From NCBI RefSeq assembly GCF_037893015.1, contig NC_133663.1:310001-374000 (forward strand): DNA of 64,000 bases, given 5' to 3'. The notes under the pieces were generated by a model that worked only from the letters and a program-made list of their open reading frames with translations, did no database searches and was not told the DNA's origin. The stretch comes from Macrotis lagotis (taxonomy: Eukaryota; Chordata; Mammalia; Peramelemorphia; Peramelidae). Position numbers and translations under genes: made by a program. Of the stretch, positions 1-51,206 are shown piece after piece. How positions within the stretch are numbered: the stretch's first letter is position 1; each line of letters opens with the position of its first letter.

Positions 1-39
1 TCCAGAACCCACAGTTTTTTCTCTGGATGTGGATGGCAT

Positions 40-190
40 GTTTTTTTAGGTTTTTGCAAGGCAAATGGGGTTAAGTGACTTGCCCAAGGCCACACAGCTA
101 GGTAATTATTAAGTGTCCAAGGTCGGATTTGAACTCAGGTACTCCTGACTCTAGGGTCAGTGCTCTATCCATTGTGCCACCTAGCCACCC
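40..190 (-). mobile_element. tRNA-derived marsupial SINE, antisense
   Basis: Reverse complement of the SINE that reads ggtggc...cagtggata...cttgggcaa...cacttaa...ccttgcaaaaa. It interrupts an L1 antisense segment whose text resumes after it ('ggatggcat' before, 'gtggcattt' after). The target duplication is imperfect. Confidence 0.85.
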
Positions 191-2000
191 CAGTGGCATT
201 TTTCTTAACGGATTTTTCAAGATTGTCCTTGATTACTGAATTGCTAGATGAGTTTCATTGATCATAGTTGATCATCTCACCCAACACAATATTACTATTA
301 GTGTGAATAATATTCTGCCCTCACTCATCAGTTCTCAGTTTTATGGGTGTTTATCCCATTTACATTCAAAGTTATAATTAATATTTGTGAATTTCCCTCC
401 ATCATATTTTAACTCTCTATTGTCCTCAGCCTTTCTTTTTTAACATATTCCTATTACCTTAACCTATTTCCTCATTTTGCTCACCCTCTATGAGTCTCTC
501 CCTTAAATGCTTCTCCTGCTCTCCTAAATCTTAATCTGTACACTCTTCTAAAAGCCCCTCTTATTCTGTCCCCAGTCCTCCTTTTTTAATTGGTTTAGAA
601 GACTTTTGTACCTTCAAAATATGTCATCCCCTTTTTAAGTGAGATCAATATGTCGTCCCCTTTTTAAGTGAGATCCAATGTGAGTATGGTTCCAGCATTA
701 TCAACTCTTTAGTCCCACTTGCTTCCTTTTTATCAGTTCTTTTCATGACCCATTTGTGTGAAACAATTGCATCTTTTTATCTTTTCCTATCTATTTTTTA
801 GAATCACCTCTTCGTACTCAACTCAGTCTTGCAAACTATCATAGGATTGACTTGACTGTCTACTGCCAAAAAATATTTTTAAAAAATAAGTAAACATTTT
901 GACCCTAATGAGTCTCTTATAATTAATCTTTAATGTTTCCTTTATATTTCTTATGGATCTTATAGACTGATTTTTCCATTGGGTCCTTTTTTCAGAAATA
1001 AGTGAAATTCTTTCAGTTTCTTAGATTCCTTTTCTTAAAAAAAATTTTGAAATTATCCTCAACTTTGCTAGGAAAGTTATTCTTGGTCACAGCCCAGAAT
1101 GTTCCAAGACTTATGGTCTTTTAGTGCAGAAGCTGCAAGATATTGTGAAATTCTAATTGTATCTTTGTGATATTTAAATTGTTTTATGTTTTTTTCCTGT
1201 TGCTTCTGAAACTTGACCATAACTTTTCTATAAGTTTTTCTCCTAGGATCTCTTTCAGTTGATGAACAGTAGATTTTTTTTCCCTAGTTTTATTTTACTC
1301 TCTTGTTCCAGAACTTCAGGACAATTTTCCTCAATAATTTCTTGTAATATATACAATTTTTTTATAACTTTCAGATAGTACAATTTTATGTTGTCTCTTC
1401 CTGATCTGTTTTTCCAGATCAGTTGTTTTTCTAATGAGATGTTTCAGAGTCTTTTCTATTTTTTCCACTTTTATTATTGTTTGGTGTCTTATGTCATTAG
1501 ATTCCTCTTGCCTAAATCTAGTTGGCCAGGAGTTACTTTGTTTCCTTAAGATTTTTGAATCTCTTTTTCCAATTGGTTAACTTTCTTTTCAAAAATTTTT
1601 TTGAGTTACTTATTTTTTTCCTATTTCCCCCCTCAATCTCTATGATTTTTGGCATCCTTTTGAAGTTCTTCCAAGACATTTGCTGCTCTTTGAGTTAGGA
1701 GTGTCTTTTCTTTTTTATAGACTTCACTATCTTCCTGTGAATATGAACCCAAATCTTCTTTTACACCATAGTTTCTAACAATGGTCAAGTTCTTTTGCCT
1801 TTGCTTACTCATTTATTTTATTTTTAGCAATTTATTATTGTAATCAGATTTTAATCCCAAATTGAGGGTAATCTTGCCTCAGGTCTCAGGTTTTACTGTT
1901 ATTTTCTGAATTTTGATGAAAGAGTCAACCTCAGGTACTCTTCCCCAAAGTTACAGATAGGGCTTCCAGCAACACTTTCCTAAAAATGTTCTTGCTTCCT
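191..2000 (-). mobile_element. Old L1 relic(s), antisense
   Basis: T-rich on the plus strand. The stretch around 350-410 resembles the antisense of L1 ORF2 ('cccatttacattcaaagtt...tgtgaattt'). 1020-1830 resembles antisense L1 coiled-coil/ORF1 text. Heavily decayed and probably composite. The assignment rests on remembered L1 text. Confidence 0.5.
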
Positions 2001-2139
2001 GTGGTACCGCCCTCCCCAGGATGTGTTCATTCCTACTTGCACATAGACACAGTCTGGGACCTTGCTTGGGTAGCATTGTTAGGTCTGGGATCCAAATCTG
2101 TAGGAGTATCTGCTCTTCATTCTGAGGTTAGAGTCTTTT

Positions 2140-2583
2140 TTTTAAATTGCTTTTTAATTTTACAATTTTTCCCCAAATCTCGCTTCCCTTCCCCCCCACC
2201 CCCACAGAAGGCAGTCTGATAGTCTTTACATTGTTTCCATGCTATATACATAGATCAAAATTTAATGTTTTGAGAGAGAAATCATATCCTTAAGGAAAAA
2301 ATAAAAATAAGAGATAGCAAAATTACATAAGACTTTTTTTTAATTAAAAACTTCAATTAAAGTCTTTGGTCTTTGTGTAAACTACACAGTTCTTTCTCTG
2401 GACACAGATGGTATTCTCCATCGCAGATATGCTAAAATTGTACCTGATTGTTGCACTGATGAAATGAGCAAGTCAAGGTTGATCACCCCCATGCTGTTGG
2501 GGTGTACAGTGTTCTTCTGGTTCTGCTCATTTCGCTCAGTATCAGTTCATGCAAATGCTTCCAGGCTTCTCTGAATTCCCATT
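2140..2583 (-). mobile_element. L1 3' end, antisense (left arm of an inverted pair)
   Basis: Antisense 3' UTR and ORF2 tail typical of the L1s in this window ('ccccaaatctcgcttccc', 'tttacattgtttccatg', 'gttctttctctgg', 'gtgttcttctggttctgctc'). Its poly(A) shows as a T run at the left edge. Confidence 0.85.
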
Positions 2584-2586
2584 CAG

Positions 2587-3165
2587 AGAATTGGAAATTA
2601 AGTGAATGTTCTTCAGTTGGGGAATGGCTGAACAAACTGTGGTCTATGTATGTCATAGAACACTATTGTTCTATTAGAAACCAGGAGGGGTGGGAATTCA
2701 GGGAAGTCTGGAAGCATTTACATGAACTAATGCTGAGTGAGATGAGCAGAACCAGAAGAATGCTGTACACCCTAACAGCAACAAGGGGATGATGATCAAC
2801 CTTGATGGACTTGCTCATTCCATCAGTGCAACAATCAGGAATGATTGGGGGCTATCTATGATGGAGAATACCATCTGTATCCAGAGAAAGAATTGTGGAT
2901 TTTGAACAAAGACCAAAGACTATTACCTTTAATTTAGAAAAGGAAACTGTTATCTTATTATGTAATTTTGCTATCTCTTATACTTTATTTTTCTTCCTTA
3001 AGGATATGATCTCTCTCTCATCACATTCAACTTATATATCAATGTATACCATGGAGACAATGTAAAAAAATGCCTTCGGGGGGGGGGTGAGGGGAGGGAA
3101 GCAAGATTAGGGGGGAAATTGTAAAATTCAAAATAAATAAAATCTAAGAAAAAAATAAATTAAAT
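2587..3165 (+). mobile_element. L1 3' end, sense (right arm of an inverted pair)
   Basis: Same L1 3' segment in the opposite direction, ending in an A-rich tail (about 3127-3165). It begins about 100 bases further 5' in the element than the left arm reaches, leaving a spacer of about 105 bp between homologous arms. Confidence 0.85.
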
Positions 3166-3620
3166 GTAATAGCCTTTGGTCTTTGTTCAAACTCCACAAT
3201 TCTTTCCTTGAGGTCTTCTTAAATTGTCTTAGAACACCTGCTGTGCCTCTTTATTTTTGCTGCTCTCCATTCATCTGACATTCAAATTCTGATTTGAGAA
3301 AAGTAGGTTTATAGTGAAGCTTGTTATATTCAGCTCTATATTTTTCTACCTCTTTGTCTAGATCCTGAAAACATTGACTCAATGGAGTTTCTAATTCTTG
3401 TATTTGAGTTCTTAAGAATTTCGATTTTTGAGGTATCCTCTAAATCTTTAGTTTTCTCTACTATTTTCCCCTTGAATTCAGCAAGAAGCAACTGAAATTT
3501 TTCCTGGTTTAAGAGTTGCTTGAACTCATTTTGTGACTTTATGTCTTCATCCTGTAATCTCAGCTTTCCAAGTCTGGTAATTAGTTTTGTAATGTTCACA
3601 ATGAAATGTTTCATCAATTA
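3166..3620 (-). mobile_element. L1-derived antisense fragment, possible ORF1 coiled coil
   Basis: Starts with another antisense copy of the L1 3' text ('ctttggtctttgttcaaactcc'). From 3336 to 3617 the minus strand carries a 93-codon open frame with a coiled-coil look ([20 protein letters not shown]), reminiscent of L1 ORF1. The identity is uncertain. Confidence 0.45.
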
Positions 3621-5560
3621 ACATTTTTTTGGAAATACAATTGTGAATTCATCAGTCCACTACCTCCACTAGGAGTAAGGACATTGACAAAAGCATCCAT
3701 CTAGGTTAGTGAGTAAATAATCATGTAAAAACAAAATTTGACTCAGACTATTCTTTCCCAAAATATTTCCCACCATCCTCTCTGACAGAATTCCAGGTGA
3801 CTAAATGAAAGCTGGCAGGCTGGCTGGGAGTACCCCATGATTCCCCTAGTGATGACTGACTTGGGTCTTTTCTGTGCCCTTCACAATCTGATTCCTGTGA
3901 TTTTCTTTCGGGTCCTGCCAAGAAGAGATATTGGGGGCAAGGGGCAAGGGTTCTTTCCAGAAGGTGCTGATGGTTTCTTCCTTAGGTCTTCTTGTGCTGG
4001 GTGAAATCTGAAATTACTGTGGAAACAAAGGTCCAAGTTTCCAAGCACAGTGATGTATTAAGCAATGCAGCCAACTATTGGACACATGAGACCAAGCCTC
4101 CTCAGCTTGGTACTAAAACCCAAATACTTTTAGGCAATAAAAAAATGAACAAATATAAACCAGAAGTGAGTAATCTGATTTCAAATTGGAGAAAAGATGA
4201 AGGATTTTCCAACTTGACAGTGGGGAAGAATGAATTTTAGTCATTTGGAAGGGGGCAACTGGGTTTTGTGAAACTCAAATTTTAGGTTAAAAATAAAACA
4301 ATAGAAATTTAGATTACATATGAAATTTATTCTCTAGGATTTACCAAAAAACCTTTGGATGGAAGACATCACTAGAGCATCTACCCAGAGTATAATGAGA
4401 GAAGAATGTTTCTAGAAAACACACAAAGAGTCAAACTTTTGGCAGCCAATCAAGTTCTACATTAATGCAGAAAGCTGTCATAGATTACTTTGTAATCCTC
4501 TTCCCTATAAGACCTCTATAAGGTCTGTTCTATGTAAGAACTGACAAAGATCCAATTAGTAGCAGGACTAATGTCTTCCTTTATGACTTGAAATTTTATG
4601 TTGTTATCAGATATGTTATAGACATATAAAACATTGAGATTTCTCCCTTTCCCAAATATCATAAGCATTTATGTGGGTCTTTTATAGAAATACCCAGACC
4701 AGTTTCCTGTTTCCTCAGGATGACTTTCTCTAATTGTTGACCCAACTGGGAAAGCCAACTTGTAGATACAATTAGAGGCTAATTCACATAGAATCAAATT
4801 TCAGATTTATAGCTGGAGAGATATAGACTTTGAAAAGAGCAGAGGCTAGCATTCAGACTTATAAACCTTAATAAGAAACAAATTTTTGATCAGAAATGTA
4901 AGATTGTAGAAACTTAATTTTCATAGTTTCAAGGTCTTTCATTTTCCAGAATTACTAATTGCGTCCATCTGTATTTATGAAATAACAAATGACTTATACC
5001 ATCTAGTTTCCCATGAATGGTTTGCAGATAAACAAGATAGAGGATAATACATGTGGCGACTATATGGGAATATTAAAGGCCAGTATGGGAATGGGACCTA
5101 TAACTGCAAAGGAAAATGTAACTGCCCCCTCAAGTAGAATAAATGTAGACAGCAAAAGAAGCTCCAATTATTCCATGGAAAACTTTACACATGACCTTGG
5201 GACATCCCTGGCAATATTCCTTCTTTGTTCTGTTTCTATATCATATCTGACCCAATTGCTTGCTGACTTGATTTATCCTGCTGCCACCAAGTTTACTCTC
5301 ATGAGTGAAATTCCTTAAACAACCCAATCAACCTAATTAACTGTAATTAAATCTATTCATTTTCTTGGAGAGTAAGTTACCTTACAATTGGCATACTTAG
5401 GGCAAAGCAAAATAGTCTGCCCCTTACATTTGATGCAGTAGGCAGAATAATCTGCCTCCTTACACAGTACAAAATGAAATCAGCTTTCTTAAGATAGAAT
5501 CTAATGATTCCTACACCAAACCAACTCTTTCTAACTATCCTTCATGCATTCTCATCACTC
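3621..5560. other. Unassigned AT-rich intergenic stretch
   Basis: No gene or named repeat recognised. It holds two modest plus-strand open frames (3992-4240, 82 codons; 5013-5318, 101 codons, with a hydrophobic segment SLAIFLLCSVSISYL) that show no family I know. An old unrecognised repeat is likely. Confidence 0.4.
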
Positions 5561-5564
5561 TTGT

Positions 5565-6500
5565 ATCAGTCAGTTAACAAACCTTTATTAAACTTACTAA
5601 GTTTCATCCACTGATAAACACCATAGAAATGAAGGAAAGGGAAAAAAAGGTCCCTGGATATGGGCTCACAATGGCTACAGGATAACCAGTCTGAGCTGTC
5701 TAATAGACAGTTGGAGTTATGAGACTGATGGCCAGCAGAGAAGTTAGAGACGGTTAAGTTGATTTAAGAAGCATCAGTGTTGATAGAATCGAAATCATGG
5801 AGCTCATAAGATCAAGTGACATAGTAGAGAGAGAAAAAAGAAGAGGGCCTTCAGGACATCCATAGTCAGCAGGCATGACCCTGGGGAAGATGAATCAAAG
5901 GAGAGTGAGATAGAATGGTCAGATAACAGGAGAACAGAAAACAGAAGAAGAACAGGGAGAGAGCAGTGCCAAAAAAACCCAGAGAGAAGAGAGTGCTAAT
6001 GAGAAGGGGGTGTGCAATAGTATCAAAGGCTAAAGAGAGATCTCAAAGGGTGAGCACTGAGAAAAGGTCATTGGGTTTGGCAATAAGGAGATCATCAATA
6101 ACTTGGGAGAAAGCAGTCTGGGTGGAATGATGAGGTTGGAAAAGTGACCACAGAAGATAGTGAGGAAAGTGGAAGCAGATGCTCAAATTGTCAACCATCT
6201 TCTCAAGGTGTTGAGCCACATTCATCACTGGTAGGGGAAAGAAGAATCAAGTGAGGTTTTCTGAAGATGATGGGAGCATGAGAAGTGTTTGTAGGGAGTG
6301 GGGAAGCAGTCAGTAGACAGGGAAAGATTGCCGATAAGTAAGGAGTGATCTGGAGGAGATGGGCCAGGATGGGATCATTTGTGAATGCACAGGGATTAGT
6401 CTTAACAAGGAGAAGGGTCACTCCTCAGAAGAGACAGGGTTGAAAGCAGAGATGGTAGCTGAAGGCTTCTGGGTTATGGGAGAGGATGAGGAAAGGATGA
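5565..6500 (-). mobile_element. L2/CR1-clade LINE relic, antisense
   Basis: On the minus strand, decayed frames keep the reverse-transcriptase flavour of this clade (PHHSTQTAFSQVIDDLLIAK...FSVLTL, and upstream HAPIIFRKPHL). The left end resembles the family 3' end ('agtcagttaacaaacctttattaaac'). Confidence 0.65.
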
Positions 6501-6569
6501 GGAAGCTTTCCTGGGGGAAGGTTCTCACCTGTTCCTTCATCTACTAAGTGTAGGCATTTTCCTGAATGG

Positions 6570-6810
6570 CACTTCTCCATACCTCAGAATGAAAGTTAAG
6601 ACTGACTTTCTTCACCAGATTAAGTTCTGCCTTCTCCAGGAAGCTTTCCCTGATCCATCTTCATCTCAATGCCTTCCCTCTACTGATTATTTCTGATTTA
6701 ACTTGTCCATAACTTGTTGGCAGGGTTGTTTGCATGTTGTCTTTTCCTTGCAAACAGGGACTCTCTTTTATCTCTCTTTATATCCCCAGCCCTCAACAAT
6801 AATGTTTCTC
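6570..6810 (+). mobile_element. L2-type LINE 3' end
   Basis: Contains the familiar L2 tail order: 'ccaggaagctttccctgat', then 'cagggactctcttttatctc', then 'tatccccagccctcaac'. Old and without visible duplications. Confidence 0.65.
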
Positions 6811-7106
6811 CTTTAGAGGTCATGCACCTTGGGACAGAAAGGCCTTTAACATAGCTTGCCTATTGGAGAATACCTGGAGCCAGGTAATACCACTCCCCAA
6901 GAGTCATCCTTGTTCAACCCACTACAGAAGTGTATTTAAGTTGCCCAGAAGAGAAGTGCCATCTCTTTTCTCTCTTCTTCACCCCTACCCTCAACCTTGC
7001 AAGGATGGCTATCTTTCTTTTTCTTTCTTAGACCAGGAGCATATGGTCTGGAAAACCACTGGCCCCTCTGCCATGTGGTCAGACTAAGCCAGCCCTTATG
7101 GCTGTC

Positions 7107-7109
<3 letters not shown>

Positions 7110-7163
<54 letters not shown>
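7110..7163. repeat. (CT)27 microsatellite
   Basis: Pure dinucleotide run of about 54 bp in the intergenic region about 1.7 kb before the RABEP1 start codon. Confidence 0.97.
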
Positions 7164-7165
<2 letters not shown>

Positions 7166-7269
7166 CTTGCCTAGCCTGTCCTCAAAGTACTTGATGCTTC
7201 TCCAGAAGGAGAAAAGATTTTGATCTGTACACTTAGTAGGATGGTATAATAAATCCTGAGAAGTTTTAT

Positions 7270-7600
7270 AAAAAAAAAATTGTCCTTCATTCTTGAAAAA
7301 GACCACAACATCAGGTGATGCCACGACAAGCACATGAATTGGATTTGAGTGAGGGGGCCTGTGCTAAGTCACCAGCCTCATTTTCTCCTCCCGAGACATC
7401 TGGGTCGGGTGACCTAGCTGAAAAGCTAAGGGGTGCAGTGGGTAGAGCGCTAAGCCTGGAATCAGGAAGATTCATCTTGGTGAATTCAAGATTGGCCTCA
7501 GACACTTAACTGTGTGACCTTGGGCAAGTCACTTAACCAGTCCCTAGCACAGACACACAGAAGGCACATATTAAAGCTTAATTGACCAAATGACTGGGGG
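7270..7600 (+). mobile_element. Composite old marsupial SINEs (RTE/MAR1-like plus tRNA-like)
   Basis: 7270-7410 carries 'gtccttcattcttgaaaaagacc...tgccacgacaagcacatgaattggattt', a marsupial SINE text that recurs at 32690. 7425-7545 carries a diverged tRNA-like SINE ('gtgcagtgggtagagcgct...ttgggcaagtcacttaac'). Family names are from memory. Confidence 0.6.
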
Positions 7601-8324
7601 CAGAGTTTCCAGGGCAGGTTTCAGAAGAAGAGAGTTTGGAACTCAAAATGTAAGAAAAAAATGCTCAAATTTGTTTACAAGTTATTGGGGGAAAATGAAT
7701 GAAATAAATAATATATTAAAAGGGAAAGAAATTCAACGTTGCAAAATGATATAAACCGAGCACATCTTGAAAGAAGAAAAGTGAAAAGCTGCTCCCAACC
7801 GCCCTCTCTTGGGATGGGAGGTTCACGGGGGTTCTGCATCGCGCACGGTTTGGACGGGTTCAGTGTAAGGGCGGGGCGGCCTCCCTCCGTCTTGGGGAAC
7901 GCAGTCTCTGCACGAGGTAGCGGAGCAGGTTCCCGAGGGAGCCCCGGCGAGGATGAAAACCTGACATCCCTCAGACGCTTTTCATTCTGACCAAGCGGAG
8001 AGGCCATTCCTGGCATCCTCCCTTACCTGCCCGGGGCACTGGGCGGGCACTGCCGGAGATAACGGGGGCCTCCCCCGGGCCCAGATCGCTCACTCCAGGC
8101 CAGTTCACCTGCATGCCCTGGCATCGAAGCTAGGACGAACCGCCACAGGCTGTGCCCGCGGGCCGCACTGGGCAGCGCTGGGCCCAGGCTCCCGGGCCAG
8201 GGTCGGAGCCGCGGGGGAGAGTGACTGGCAGGGGGGCGGGGGACCCGGGAGCGAGGTGAGGGCGCGGCCTCCCACAGGCTCCGCCCCCGGCCCGCTCGCC
8301 CCGCCTCTTCTCCAGGGCGCCGCC

Positions 8325-8715
8325 CCATTGGTTCCTTTCCTATAACCCCGCCCCCTTCCCCTCCCCCTCTCCCGGGGGGGGCTCCTCTTCCACTTTGCCC
8401 CCCGCCCCCGCTCCTGGCTTCCGCCCAATCCCACGGCAATCCCCGCCTCTGCCGGAAGTCTCCCCCTCCTTTCATCCCACTGGCGCGCAGGCGGCCCCCC
8501 CACCATGGTCAGCGCCCTGGGGGCCTGGCCCAGGACAGATGCTTCCCGCCTCCCCGCCGCCTCCCGGCCAATCCCTCTCCCGCCCCGCCTCCAGCCCCGC
8601 CTCTCCGCGCAGGCCCCGCCCCGCCCCGCCCCGCCTCGAGAGCACTCGTCCCTCCCTCCCCCTCTCCGCACCCGTGGGGCCGGGTCACGTGCTCCGGCGG
8701 CGGCGCCTGCGCACA
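8325..8715 (+). promoter_or_regulatory. Core promoter motif cluster: CCAAT x3, ETS, E-box, NRF1
   Basis: Visible motifs are an inverted CCAAT (8327-8331), CCAAT (8425-8429), ETS-type CCGGAAGT (8452-8459), CCAAT (8568-8572), palindromic CACGTG (8686-8691) and NRF1-like GCGCCTGCGCAC (8703-8714). No TATA box was seen. The ordering just ahead of exon 1 suggests transcription starts around 8700-8750, but no start site can be read from sequence. Confidence 0.6.
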
Positions 8716-8737
8716 GCGTGCCCAGGCGGCTGTCAGG

Positions 8738-8803
8738 ATGAGGAGGCGGCGGCGGCCGGCGGCCTGGCCCCTGGCTTCCCGCGGCGGCCCCGGCGCCCGC
8801 TGA
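8738..8803 (+). other. Possible 21-codon upstream ORF, Arg-rich
   Basis: ATG at 8738 opens a frame starting MRRRRRPAAWPLASRGG and stops with TGA at 8801-8803, 47 bases before the RABEP1 ATG. Whether it is in the mRNA depends on the unknown start site. Confidence 0.4.
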
Positions 8804-8850
8804 GGCCGCGCCCGTCCCGGCCTCGGCCCCTCTGTCCGCTCGGGCCGCTC

Positions 8851-50164
<41,314 letters not shown>

Positions 50165-50975
50165 CGGCCAGACCCTGGGACTCCCAGAGCGCAGTTGGGG
50201 TTTTTACTCATCTTTATAGCAACGTTAATTATTATTTAACTCTTTAACGGAAGAAGCAGAAGAGAACGGGGAAGGACTTTGTTGGGCCAGCTGGCGGGAG
50301 ATGCGGCGGCGCCCCAAGGTTGGCATCCAGTTCCCTTTGGGAGCCCCCGGCTCGGAGCAGGTGGGACATTACTCCCGAGCAGCCCAGAGGCTTTTGGAAT
50401 TCCAAACAGTGCCCCTTGTTTTCTGTTGGAATAGGGCTAGTCCGTAACAGTATTTGGCCAGGAGCCAGGGTAGGTCTGCTGTATGAATATTTTATATTAA
50501 AATATGAATTTGTGAGCAGGTCATTGGGTAGTGGATTCCATTCCCAGGCCCAGGATCAATCTACTGGTTGGTCTTATTGGGAGGACTAAGACCCCACCCA
50601 AGTGAACCTGCTAGGAAGGTGAGCGGGCCAGGTGTGAGATAAGCACAAAGGTCCCCCCCAGTGGGCTCCCCAGGAGGGCCTGGCCAGGCTGCCCACAAAG
50701 ACTCCATCTCAAAGACTCTGCCACCATTGGAGAGCAGTTGTTTGGACCAGAATGTTCCTGAGGGCCAGACTGGCTTTATGGAACCCCAGGCATCAATGGT
50801 GGGGTGGGGGGGATCTTGGGGGGCCAGCCCCCACCTCTGGCTCCCCTTCCTTGGGGTACAGTCTGCACGCCATCATTGTCCTGTGCGTGGCTCTCGACCT
50901 GTAACCTTGTTAACTGTACCGAAGGTGCGTCCTTCTGTGTGTCCCCATTAAAACAAAAGCTGCTGCCCAGGGGCC
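50165..50975 (+). other. RABEP1: RABEP1 3' UTR
   Basis: Untranslated end after the TGA. A first ATTAAA lies at 50496-50501 and a second at 50947-50952, the latter followed by a GT-rich stretch (about 50971-50994) as expected for cleavage. The 3' end at about 50970 is inferred, not observed. Confidence 0.8.
50947..50952 (+). terminator. RABEP1 distal poly(A) signal ATTAAA
   Basis: ATTAAA about 20 bases before a GTGTGGGT-type downstream element. A second ATTAAA at 50496-50501 could give a shorter transcript. Confidence 0.75.
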
Positions 50976-51030
50976 TGTGTGGGTCACTGTCTCCAGCCCG
51001 CCCAGCCACCGTTCCTCATTAGAAAAAGTA

Positions 51031-51036
51031 TTTATT
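51031..51036 (-). terminator. NUP88 poly(A) signal AATAAA
   Basis: AATAAA read on the minus strand about 107 bases after the stop, so the 3' UTR would be only about 125 bases. It faces the RABEP1 ATTAAA at 50947. Confidence 0.75.
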
Positions 51037-51142
51037 GGGTACTCGTCCTTTATAAAACGGATGGGGAGAAGCCGGACACAAGCCCACTCCCTCCCAGAGG
51101 CCTCGCTGTTGCTGACGCAGCGCAGTGCTTCTGGCGGGCTGG

Positions 51143-51206
51143 TCAAAAGTTGACGTGATTTCGGATGTCGTTAATCTGCTTCACCATCTCACGGATGTGT
51201 TCTCCC
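51143..51206 (-). CDS. NUP88: NUP88 exon 17 (stop codon)
   Basis: Encodes [20 protein letters not shown] followed by TGA, identical to the human C-terminus as recalled. The acceptor is TTTTTCAG. Confidence 0.97.

Noticed and set aside
7106-7333. Arg-Glu repeat ORF
   Set aside because: Translation of the (CT)n microsatellite.
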